This document shows, one piece after another, positions 1 to 5,443 of a stretch of 13,806 bases of DNA. Below the pieces are notes generated by a model. The model did no database searches and was not told where the DNA came from. It saw only the letters and a list, made by a program, of their open reading frames with translations. Made by a program: the position numbers and the translations under genes. Within the stretch, counting starts at the first letter, position 1; every line of letters starts with the position of its first letter. The stretch is taken from the NCBI GenBank assembly GCA_964480275.1, contig CAYZOC010000027.1, positions 1-13,806 on the forward strand, given 5' to 3'. Source of the DNA: DATESG01 sp964480275 (lineage in GTDB: Bacteria; Bacillota_I; Bacilli_A; RFN20; CAG-826).

Positions 1-216
1 AAATTGATATTCTTTTTGTTTTTTTTAAACCTTGTATTAATTTCTAAAGATGCAATGAAATTTCGCTTATATTGTCATAATCTTTCCAATAACAGATGTT
101 GCCTTCTTATTTGGATATTTTCGTTTCAAATAGCAGTTTTGAGCGTTTAAAAAAATTTGCTTTATACTCTGAGAACATGCCTAATATTCAAATGCGTGAA
201 TAAGCTTAACAAGAGT
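1..216. other. AT-rich stretch with no supported gene
   Basis: This end of the window is very AT-rich. A plus-strand frame is open from base 1 to a TAA at about 148-150, and a separate 35-codon frame starts with ATG at 96 and stops at 201-203. Neither has a Shine-Dalgarno sequence or a recognisable product. The first could be the tail of a gene cut by the window edge. I see no RNA gene or repeat here. Confidence 0.4.
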
Positions 217-246
217 AAAAAAGCCCTTCTCATGGGTGAGAAGAGC
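217..246 (-). terminator. Rho-independent terminator of the tRNA-Asn/tRNA-Glu unit
   Basis: Read on the minus strand, GCTCTTCTC pairs with GAGAAGGGC (9 bp with one G-U) around a six-base loop ACCCAT and is followed directly by six T. It lies 15 nt past the CCA end of tRNA-Glu, where the tRNA transcript should end. Confidence 0.85.
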
Positions 247-261
247 ATTTCATAATCATAT

Positions 262-338
262 TGGTGACCCGTACGGGATTCGAACCCATGAATGCATGCG
301 TGAAAGGCATGTGAGTTAAGCCACTTCTCCAACGGGCC
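262..338 (-). tRNA. trnE: tRNA-Glu (anticodon UUC)
   Basis: A full cloverleaf is visible on the minus strand. The acceptor arm is GGCCCGT/ACGGGTC with an encoded ACCA end. The D stem is GAG/CTC. The anticodon stem CATGC/GCATG encloses the loop CTTTCAC, giving anticodon TTC (Glu, codons GAA/GAG). The T arm is ATGGG-TTCGAAT-CCCGT. It lies 3 nt after tRNA-Asn in one transcript. Its D loop and T arm closely match the second tRNA-Glu (CUC) at 10312-10387, so the two are paralogues. Confidence 0.95.
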
Positions 339-341
339 AAA

Positions 342-416
342 TGGCGCCTAGTGCAGGATTTGAACCTGCAACCGATCGGTTAACAGCCGATTGCTCTACC
401 GTTGAGCTAACTAGGC
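342..416 (-). tRNA. trnN: tRNA-Asn (anticodon GUU)
   Basis: Minus-strand cloverleaf: acceptor GCCTAGT/ACTAGGC with encoded GCCA end, D stem GCTC/GAGC, anticodon stem ATCGG/CCGAT around loop CTGTTAA (anticodon GTT, Asn), T arm GCAGG-TTCAAAT-CCTGC. It is the first gene of a two-tRNA unit, Asn then Glu, separated by three A/T bases. Confidence 0.95.
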
Positions 417-439
417 AGCATCGCGATTAGGCAAGATTA

Positions 440-468
440 AAGATAACATATAATCTTTTAGCGTGCAA
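440..468 (-). promoter_or_regulatory. Putative promoter of the tRNA-Asn/tRNA-Glu unit
   Basis: On the minus strand a -35-like TTGCAC (463-468) and a -10-like TATCTT (440-445) are separated by exactly 17 nt, about 23 nt before the tRNA-Asn 5' end. The region also carries an AAGATTA/TAATCTT inverted repeat (434-440 and 451-457). The sequence alone cannot show it is active. Confidence 0.5.
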
Positions 469-477
469 TACCAAAAC

Positions 478-711
478 TTACTTTTTGTTAACTTTTTCTT
501 GAATGTTAGCAACAACCTCACCGACGGTTTCAAAACCTAACATTTCATCATTTGTAAACTCAATATTAAAGCTAGTTTCAAGCTCCATCATGATCTCTAC
601 TAAATCAAGACTATCTAGACCTTGTTCTCTTAATTTAATTTCAGGATCAATGTTATCAATTTTTAGTGATTTTTTTAAAATTTCTTCGACTTTATTTACA
701 ACCGCATCCAT
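478..711 (-). CDS. acpP: Acyl carrier protein
   Basis: This 77-residue acidic protein is an acyl carrier protein, the soluble carrier that holds growing fatty acyl chains on a phosphopantetheine arm during type II fatty acid synthesis. The diagnostic attachment motif GLDSLDLVE is present and the modified serine is Ser34. Length and four-helix pattern match stand-alone ACPs. The ATG at 711 is preceded by AAGAGGAA with a 7-nt spacer, a good ribosome binding site. The gene stands alone between the tRNA unit and the Tad-like operon, with its own near-consensus promoter at 736-764. No fatty acid synthesis genes are in the window, so its exact pathway partner cannot be confirmed here. A specialised ACP cannot be excluded, but nothing suggests one. 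Confidence 0.95.
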   Translation of the reverse strand: MDAVVNKVEEILKKSLKIDNIDPEIKLREQGLDSLDLVEIMMELETSFNIEFTNDEMLGFETVGEVVANIQEKVNKK

Positions 712-735
712 AATTAATTTCCTCTTTTCTCGAGT

Positions 736-764
736 ATTATAACAAGATTTTTAATCTTTGACAA
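736..764 (-). promoter_or_regulatory. Strong promoter of acpP
   Basis: TTGTCA (759-764), exactly 17 nt, then TATAAT (736-741), read on the minus strand. The -10 is perfect consensus and the -35 has one mismatch. It lies 24 nt upstream of the acpP start codon. Confidence 0.85.
744..758. promoter_or_regulatory. Inverted repeat between the -35 and -10 of acpP, possible operator
   Basis: AAGATT and AATCTT form perfect 6-bp arms around three bases and fill most of the promoter spacer. A repressor bound here would block RNA polymerase. It does not match the FapR consensus as I know it, and AT-rich DNA makes short palindromes common. Confidence 0.3.
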
Positions 765-767
765 AAG

Positions 768-798
768 AAAAAAGCAAGACTAACATTGTTGTTCTTAC
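768..798 (-). terminator. Probable terminator of the Tad-like operon
   Basis: On the minus strand GTAAGA pairs with TCTTGC, extended by a few more pairs after a small bulge, and is followed by TTTTTT (768-773). It lies 32 nt past the stop codon of the 54-residue pilin-like gene and just before the acpP promoter. Confidence 0.6.
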
Positions 799-829
799 TT
801 CTTCCCGTAAATTGATAGTTTTTGTGGAT

Positions 830-994
830 TTATCCTACCACTTCTGTTGTCATTGTTTGACCCATTGCGCCATTAGCGGTAAGGTTTAAATTATTTAATG
901 CATCATTAAATATTCCTGAAAATGCCGTTATCAATAACCCAAAGGTTAATAAGACAAGCATAATCCCAAGGATTTGGCCCTTTAATTCACCCAT
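830..994 (-). CDS. Flp-pilin-like small membrane peptide
   Basis: This is a 54-residue peptide, short enough to be missed by a length cut-off. It begins MGELKGQILGIML and has one hydrophobic helix (about residues 8-28) followed by a short polar tail with no cysteine. That is the size and shape of Flp-type pilins, the major subunit of Tad pili. The ATG is well supported: AAAGGAG lies at 999-1005 with a 4-nt spacer, one of the best ribosome binding sites in the operon, fitting a highly made subunit. It is the last gene, 11 nt after the preceding stop. Its N-terminus shares the string LGIML with the 111-residue neighbour. The classical Glu at +5 after the cleavage Gly is absent. KGQ resembles archaeal class III pilin cleavage sites, but that comparison is inference. 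Confidence 0.75.
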   Translation of the reverse strand: MGELKGQILGIMLVLLTFGLLITAFSGIFNDALNNLNLTANGAMGQTMTTEVVG

Positions 995-998
995 GATA

Positions 999-1005
999 CT
1001 CCTTT
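999..1005 (-). promoter_or_regulatory. Strong ribosome binding site of the pilin-like gene
   Basis: AAAGGAG on the minus strand, 4 nt before the ATG at 994 and partly overlapping the stop codon of the preceding gene. It fixes the start of the short gene and implies efficient translation. Confidence 0.8.
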
Positions 1006-1341
1006 CTAGTAGTAACCAATTATGTAACTACGTTTTGCTATGAGAGTAATATCCTCACTACTAATAAATAAGGGAGTAAAATCAAGTTCAAGTACAAAAG
1101 TTTGTGTTTGGCCAATTTGGGGATTACTACACGCGCTTAAACACACGAGACGATATCCCATACTTTCGGCCTCATCAACGTGAGTATAATTGATTCCACG
1201 GTTACTTGTCCTTATTGCAAGTGTCGAAGCAAATGCTTCAAGACCCGCAGTAGCGGTTTGTAACATATATAGGTCAAAACTAAATAGGAGTCCGGGGATA
1301 AGTAGCATTATTCCTAATACATGAGAAAATAGGTTAGACAT
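1006..1341 (-). CDS. Pseudopilin-like membrane-anchored protein (TadE/F-like)
   Basis: The 111-residue protein has one N-terminal hydrophobic segment (about 8-28), a short amphipathic stretch, and a beta-rich extracellular part. It contains two close cysteines, VCLSAC, which could form a disulfide. This is the general plan of TadE/TadF minor pilins, although no database match was made. The C-terminal pattern (FVLELDFTPLF, then EDITLIAKRSY) resembles the tail of the 131-residue product upstream (RLTIYFSAPIVF, then EDQLSISLTKAYA), suggesting the two are distant relatives. Start: ATG at 1341 with AGGAAG at 1350-1355, spacer 8 nt. The first eight bases overlap the end of the preceding gene. Function in pilus assembly is inferred from shape and neighbours. 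Confidence 0.65.
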   Translation of the reverse strand: MSNLFSHVLGIMLLIPGLLFSFDLYMLQTATAGLEAFASTLAIRTSNRGINYTHVDEAESMGYRLVCLSACSNPQIGQTQTFVLELDFTPLFISSEDITLIAKRSYIIGYY

Positions 1342-2548
1342 ATAAAAAACTTCCTAAAATTGAAATAACTCCAGCCATAATAAGTATGACCAATAATCCA
1401 GTCCCAAGCAGCGGCATTTGTCCTAAATTCTCATGTTTTTTATTAATATCATGATACTTTTTTTCACTATTTAATTCATTCAACCGATCAAACAAATAAT
1501 TAAATTCAAAGAGGACATTTGTGTCACCACCATTGATCATAAGTTGGTAGATATTAATTAATATATGTTTGATAAGTGGTTCTCTAAATCTTGCCGCCAG
1601 TTCTAAAAATGGTGTCACAGTCAAGTTTGATTTGATGCTTGCCGATAAATTTAATAACTCCTGAGTTAGGGCTCCCCGTGTATTATGGGCTGTCTTTTCT
1701 AGTGCCCGATATATGTTAGTGTTACCATTAAGTCCCATACGAAAAATACTAAAGGTCGCTATAAATTCTTTTACTTCTAATACTCGTTTAGAATTTGGTC
1801 TATCCTTGCTTTGTTCATAACTTTTTTTGGCAATATTTAAGGAAAGAACAATACTTATTAAAGCAACAACAAAAAATAATAATATTCCCTGGGCAAAAAA
1901 GGTATTGGCCAATAAATTTATATACATATCACTTATTGCAAACCTGAGCATTACTATAATTAAGTACACAAACAACCAAGCAATAGTGAGTTCAATAAAC
2001 TTAACGATGTTCAGTCGCTTGATCCTAATCAAAAAACTTCGCTCTTCAGCAATCTCCTTTAGTAAAATGCTACTTGAAGAAATAATATTCCCGCCCTCTA
2101 ACAAATAAGTCGAAACAATATCTAAAAATGCTTGGTAAAGCGGACTATTAAAGTAACTATCTAAGTATTCGAGTTTAGCAAAACCTTCGCCATCTGTGAA
2201 ACTATCAAGTTCCCCTCTAATTTTTTTATCACTTATTTCATAAACACTATTTAGCGCATTAATTACTGTCTTGTGGATACTTAGTGCGAGGACAAATTGT
2301 TCGACAAAATCTAGCATTAATAGCGTCTTTTTATGACTTTTGTTACTTTGTGCCCGAATGATGATACTATACATTCCAAATAACACAAAAATTGCTATCA
2401 CTAATAAAATATATGTATAGTCACTAAATGTAACAACTGCTAAGACTCCACCAATAAAAATAAATATCATCATTGAAAGTAATGGTTGGTAGTTTTTTGG
2501 GGATTTAACTTTTTTTCTCATTGTATAAATAAATACTCCTTGCTTCAT
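1334..2548 (-). CDS. Tad/T2SS-type inner membrane platform protein with two TadB/TadC-like halves
   Basis: The 404-residue protein has predicted membrane segments at about 23-42, 45-64, 184-203, 218-238 and 380-402. Two soluble helical regions lie between them, about 78-170 and 257-365. Each has the GspF/TadB-like pattern of a helical bundle followed by a GG turn: EGGN at 151-154 and NGGDTN at 339-344, both followed by a Leu-rich helix. In Tad systems TadB and TadC each carry one such domain, so this looks like a fused or duplicated pair serving as the membrane platform for the adjacent ATPase. The start is uncertain: ATG at 2548 has no ribosome binding site, while ATG at 2521 (MRKKVKSP) has AAGGAG upstream but with a long 14-nt spacer. 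It overlaps the ATPase gene either way. Confidence 0.75.
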   Translation of the reverse strand: MKQGVFIYTMRKKVKSPKNYQPLLSMMIFIFIGGVLAVVTFSDYTYILLVIAIFVLFGMYSIIIRAQSNKSHKKTLLMLDFVEQFVLALSIHKTVINALNSVYEISDKKIRGELDSFTDGEGFAKLEYLDSYFNSPLYQAFLDIVSTYLLEGGNIISSSSILLKEIAEERSFLIRIKRLNIVKFIELTIAWLFVYLIIVMLRFAISDMYINLLANTFFAQGILLFFVVALISIVLSLNIAKKSYEQSKDRPNSKRVLEVKEFIATFSIFRMGLNGNTNIYRALEKTAHNTRGALTQELLNLSASIKSNLTVTPFLELAARFREPLIKHILINIYQLMINGGDTNVLFEFNYLFDRLNELNSEKKYHDINKKHENLGQMPLLGTGLLVILIMAGVISILGSFLYV

Positions 2549-3446
2549 TTTCTAAATAATATGTGATGTTCCTTATTTTTCTTTCGATTCCACTCTTTGT
2601 TACTGTTTTTGTCAAAAATACAATCGAGGGAAATAAGGCTGCTAAACGTTGTTCACTAAGACCAAAACTATAGTCGGTCATCGCAAGCATTCGTTGATAT
2701 ACAAGTTTTTCACTTTCACTATGAAGAGTAATAATACTAGGATGGCCACTGAGACTTGCATTATATATGTCAATAATTTCTTTGCCGCGGGCCTCAGCTA
2801 TCACTAAATAGTCTGGATTAAATCTTAGGGCAACTTTTATTAGTGATGAAAGATTATTTTCCTTACTATTATTATCGTAACGCCATAACGTTACATCTAA
2901 ATGCGGGTGAAGTGATTTAACAATTGCTAGTTCTATCCCTTGATCAATAATTAACACCCTTGTGTCTTTTGCTAGTAAGCCAAGCAAATATTTTTGCACT
3001 TCAGTCTTACCAACACTTGTCTGCCCTGCAATTACAATCGATTGTTTTTTTAAGAGTAGCGAATGGAAAACACTAGTTATTTCATCATTGACGGTTTTTT
3101 TATTTACAAGAAGATTTTTATCACTACTAGCCACTCTTAGTGCAAATGTAACAACGGCCTCGCTTTCATTACGGCCCACTAGAGGGTGAACAGCACTTAA
3201 GCGATACTTATCGAATACCACATCTAGTATTGGATTTTGATAGGTAAAAAGCTGATTTGTTAAATTGGCAATTTGTCGCATTAGATTAAGTGCTTCGACT
3301 TTGTCCATTTGCTTGTATGCTCTCCGGCCTTGTAAACTCGAATAATAATAAATCATCGTTCCATTAAAACTAAGATCAGTAACAGCACTATCAAGTAAGA
3401 GGGCACCAAATACACTACTTTTCAATAGTTCAACTACTTCATGCAT
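2505..3446 (-). CDS. CpaF/TadA-type secretion ATPase
   Basis: This cytoplasmic AAA+-like motor of the type II/IV secretion family (313 residues) should power assembly of the pilus or secreted fibre. Motifs in order are: an N-terminal LLLDSAVTDLSFNG, matching the CpaF pattern LLxDPxVTEIxVNG; NPILDVVF near residue 71; the Walker A box GQTSVGKT (141-148); the Asp box VLIIDQGIEL with HPH just after; a Walker B/catalytic segment DYLVIAEARGKE with Glu218; and the His box TLHSES with His242. AEARG replaces the usual GEVRG, and the Asp box has Asp-Gln where Glu-Asp is common. At 313 residues it lacks the long N-terminal region of typical TadA (about 400+). The ATG at 3446 overlaps the preceding stop by 8 nt, with only a weak GAAAG upstream, so translation is probably coupled. 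Confidence 0.9.
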   Translation of the reverse strand: MHEVVELLKSSVFGALLLDSAVTDLSFNGTMIYYYSSLQGRRAYKQMDKVEALNLMRQIANLTNQLFTYQNPILDVVFDKYRLSAVHPLVGRNESEAVVTFALRVASSDKNLLVNKKTVNDEITSVFHSLLLKKQSIVIAGQTSVGKTEVQKYLLGLLAKDTRVLIIDQGIELAIVKSLHPHLDVTLWRYDNNSKENNLSSLIKVALRFNPDYLVIAEARGKEIIDIYNASLSGHPSIITLHSESEKLVYQRMLAMTDYSFGLSEQRLAALFPSIVFLTKTVTKSGIERKIRNITYYLENEARSIYLYNEKKS

Positions 3447-3822
3447 ATGCTTTCGTCAAACTTATTGAAAGTTGGTCCTCATAAATGTAATTAAAAACGA
3501 TCGGGGCGCTAAAATATATCGTTAGTCTTCTTGCTTTTTCATCTTGTTCAGCGACATTTTCACTATCATTGAAATAAGTTATCGTATAGTCAAAGCTATA
3601 GAGTGAATTGATGTTATTGACATAGTAATTTCCAATAAGTTGATCGGTTTTTACGCGATTAAAGTATGGCGTTTTATCGGTATCATCGATGTTTACCCCT
3701 GTTAAAATCACTGTTTTCGGCATTACTAGAAATACATTGCGAAAATGATTGAGACGGTGAGAAAAGTTAAACATCACTGTTGTAAAAATAAGCGTGAGGA
3801 TTGAAAGGAAAGATAATTTCAT
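3439..3822 (-). CDS. Membrane-anchored pseudopilin-like protein
   Basis: With the chosen start the product is 127 residues: a hydrophobic N-terminus (MKLSFLSILTLIF onward) acting as signal anchor, then a largely beta-strand extracellular part rich in Tyr and Asn. No known family was recognised with certainty. The tail (RLTIYFSAPIVF, EDQLSISLTKAYA) resembles that of the 111-residue product at 1006-1341, so both may be TadE/F-like minor pilins. I place the start at the ATG at 3822, because GGAAG (3828-3832) lies 5 nt before it and it follows the preceding TAA by two bases. A longer form from ATG 3834 would have no ribosome binding site. The gene ends with TGA, showing that TGA is a stop in this organism. 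Confidence 0.6.
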   Translation of the reverse strand: MKLSFLSILTLIFTTVMFNFSHRLNHFRNVFLVMPKTVILTGVNIDDTDKTPYFNRVKTDQLIGNYYVNNINSLYSFDYTITYFNDSENVAEQDEKARRLTIYFSAPIVFNYIYEDQLSISLTKAYA

Positions 3823-3824
3823 CG

Positions 3825-4781
3825 TTACTTCCATTCGTAGTCAATTTGATAAGTTCCATTACTAGCAATAAACTCCCGTTCGAACAGTAAAGTAAAAATA
3901 TATTTTATATTTGTTTTAATCATAGAAAACTCATCGATTTCTAAAGTTATCGGAAAATACTCAAGATCTTCAAGGCGATATTTGGGAAAATATATCGTGT
4001 CGGTTAAGCGATAGCCAACCTCCTTAGTAAGAGAAATTATGTGTGTTTCATCGTCGACATAAAGAGGATCACGAAGTCTATATGCTAAGTTATTACCATT
4101 TTTTTCGATTAATAGTTCGAGATAGGGTTCCCCCTGTCCATTTAATGGCAAGCGCGGAAATAAGCTATTCATTTGACTAAATACTAGACGAGCACCACGA
4201 TAAATTAGCTCGCCACCACTATATGAACTCGTAAAACGATTTAAATCTAGATATAAATCATCTTGATATTCAGTTACAGCTAAAAATGAAGCATCATCCA
4301 TTAAATAGTTTTTAATTGTTAATATATTATTTAGATAGTCTACGCCTTGATAAGAATCAAACAAAAGTGAACTACCCGGAAGATGGACCTCGCTTCGATA
4401 GTTAGCGCCAAGAGCAAAACTTAGACTTTTTTTACTTGTTCCACTAGTTGCGCTAAGGACAAAGTAGTTTAGTCCAGTATTCGCGACCCAGGCATCTACC
4501 ACGACATCAAATGTGTCTCTTTGTGCCAGTGAAACTTCTAGCGTCGCCGAGGCAAGCGTGTGTTGATAGTATGTTCGATTAGAAATCGCCAAACTAACAT
4601 CGACTTTTCTTGGAAAGAAACTTTGCGATGCAATATTAAAAATAAGTCGATTACTATTATTGACTCGTAGGGGATAGAAATGAAACTCACCGAGCATTAT
4701 TATGTTATCTCCGCTCCCACTAGTAAAACTAGTAATGAAAGGTAGTAAAATAAGTAGTGGTAATAATTGATACTTTTTCAT
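3825..4781 (-). CDS. Secreted protein of unknown function, first gene of the Tad-like operon
   Basis: The 318-residue product begins MKKYQLLPLLILLPFITS, a clear signal peptide of about 20 residues with no lipobox cysteine. The rest is soluble, without cysteine or further membrane segments, and has a beta-rich composition suggesting Ig-like folds in the first half (roughly 25-125). I do not recognise the family. It heads the operon and ends two bases before the next start, so it is probably a surface or assembly component of the pilus-like machine, perhaps a tip or adhesin protein; this rests on context only. No Shine-Dalgarno precedes the ATG. Instead a perfect palindrome CTATTTATAAATAG (4782-4795) abuts it, so translation may start from a very short leader. 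Confidence 0.7.
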   Translation of the reverse strand: MKKYQLLPLLILLPFITSFTSGSGDNIIMLGEFHFYPLRVNNSNRLIFNIASQSFFPRKVDVSLAISNRTYYQHTLASATLEVSLAQRDTFDVVVDAWVANTGLNYFVLSATSGTSKKSLSFALGANYRSEVHLPGSSLLFDSYQGVDYLNNILTIKNYLMDDASFLAVTEYQDDLYLDLNRFTSSYSGGELIYRGARLVFSQMNSLFPRLPLNGQGEPYLELLIEKNGNNLAYRLRDPLYVDDETHIISLTKEVGYRLTDTIYFPKYRLEDLEYFPITLEIDEFSMIKTNIKYIFTLLFEREFIASNGTYQIDYEWK

Positions 4782-4795
4782 CTATTTATAAATAG
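4782..4795. promoter_or_regulatory. Perfect palindrome abutting the first start codon of the Tad-like operon
   Basis: CTATTTATAAATAG is its own reverse complement over 14 bases and ends right before the ATG at 4781. If transcription starts from the extended -10 at 4802-4810, this palindrome would be nearly the whole leader. It could be a regulator site or chance in AT-rich DNA. Confidence 0.35.
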
Positions 4796-4801
4796 GTGAG
4801 A

Positions 4802-4810
4802 ATTTTATCA
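4802..4810 (-). promoter_or_regulatory. Candidate extended -10 promoter of the Tad-like operon
   Basis: On the minus strand TGATAAAAT fits the extended -10 form TGN-TANNNT. No convincing -35 lies 16-18 nt upstream. It would give a leader of about 14 nt. Confidence 0.35.
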
Positions 4811-4819
4811 AGTTGAAAT

Positions 4820-4843
4820 GCAATTTGTTGATGAAACAAATGC
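4820..4843. repeat. Inverted repeat in the divergent Tad-like operon/gmk intergenic region
   Basis: GCAATTTGTT (4820-4829) and AACAAATGC (4835-4843) pair over 9 bp with one bulged A, around GATGA. It lies between two divergent start codons, upstream of both candidate -10 elements, so it could serve as a shared operator. Confidence 0.35.
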
Positions 4844-4853
4844 AAATCTAAGA

Positions 4854-4859
4854 TACAAT
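4854..4859 (+). promoter_or_regulatory. Candidate -10 element of gmk
   Basis: TACAAT 18 nt before the gmk start codon gives a predicted leader of only about 12 nt. The best -35 match (TTGATG at 4828-4833) is too far away (20-nt spacer), so the promoter is weakly supported. Confidence 0.35.
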
Positions 4860-4877
4860 AGACTTTGGTAATACTTT

Positions 4878-5417
4878 ATGATTATTCTTGTAGGTGCAAG
4901 TGCAAGCGGCAAAACAGAAGTCGCAAAGATGTTAGGAAAACTCTTTCAAATGAAAAAAGTTATCACCCATACAACCCGATCAATGCGTGAAGGAGAAAAA
5001 GATGGGGTCGATTATTACTTTGTTTCTAAAGAGGAATTTTTAACATTGAAAAAAATGAACTTTTTCGTTGAGACAACTGAGTACAATGATAATTTTTATG
5101 GTACAAGTCACAAAGAACTAGCCGACAATAAAGTGTTAATCGTTGATCCAAATGGTTTAAGAAGTTTTACAAGACTCAAAGATCCCCGAGTTGTTAGTTT
5201 CTTTATGTTTGCGACCAAAGAGACGAGACGGATTCGGATGCTAAAGCGTGGTGACCGCATTGAAGATGCAATTAAACGAATTGCAACTGATGACCAAAAA
5301 TTTAACGAGACTGCCAAAGAAACGTGTGACTTCTTAATTGACAGTGAAAAACAATCGATAAAAAAAGTAGCCCTCGAGGTCTACGAATTATACGCTAGTA
5401 AATTAAGCTTAATGTAA
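4878..5417 (+). CDS. gmk: Guanylate kinase
   Basis: This enzyme phosphorylates GMP (or dGMP) to GDP with ATP, in the cytoplasm. The 179-residue sequence has the P-loop GASASGKT at 6-13, the GMP-binding block TTRSMREGEKDGVDYYFVS (about 32-50), then ETTEYNDNFYGTS (65-77) that finishes the GMP site. The lid-like region KRGDRIEDAIKRI follows at about 117-129. It is somewhat shorter than typical bacterial Gmk (about 200 residues), the deficit being mainly before the P-loop, which here starts almost at the initiator Met. The ATG at 4878 has no clear ribosome binding site. It is the only plus-strand gene in this half and diverges from the Tad-like operon. A second, full-length gmk elsewhere is possible, in which case this could be a specialised paralogue. 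Confidence 0.88.
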   Translation: MIILVGASASGKTEVAKMLGKLFQMKKVITHTTRSMREGEKDGVDYYFVSKEEFLTLKKMNFFVETTEYNDNFYGTSHKELADNKVLIVDPNGLRSFTRLKDPRVVSFFMFATKETRRIRMLKRGDRIEDAIKRIATDDQKFNETAKETCDFLIDSEKQSIKKVALEVYELYASKLSLM

Positions 5418-5443
5418 AAATCACCATCTAAGGTGATTTTTTT
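5416..5443. terminator. Bidirectional terminator between convergent gmk and CNNM/CBS genes
   Basis: AAAAATCACC and GGTGATTTTT form 10 pairs around ATCTAA and run into a T tract on both strands. The hairpin overlaps the stop codons of both gmk (5415-5417) and the minus-strand gene (5442-5444), so one short element ends both transcripts. Confidence 0.9.

Noticed and set aside
96..203. A 35-codon plus-strand frame, and another frame open from base 1 to about 150
   Set aside because: No ribosome binding site, no recognisable motif, and many stops in surrounding frames. The first could be a gene remnant and the second a truncated gene tail, but the sequence does not support either.
503..742. Plus-strand open frame antisense to acpP
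   Set aside because: It is a shadow of the acpP frame, which has clear motifs, promoter and ribosome binding site on the minus strand.
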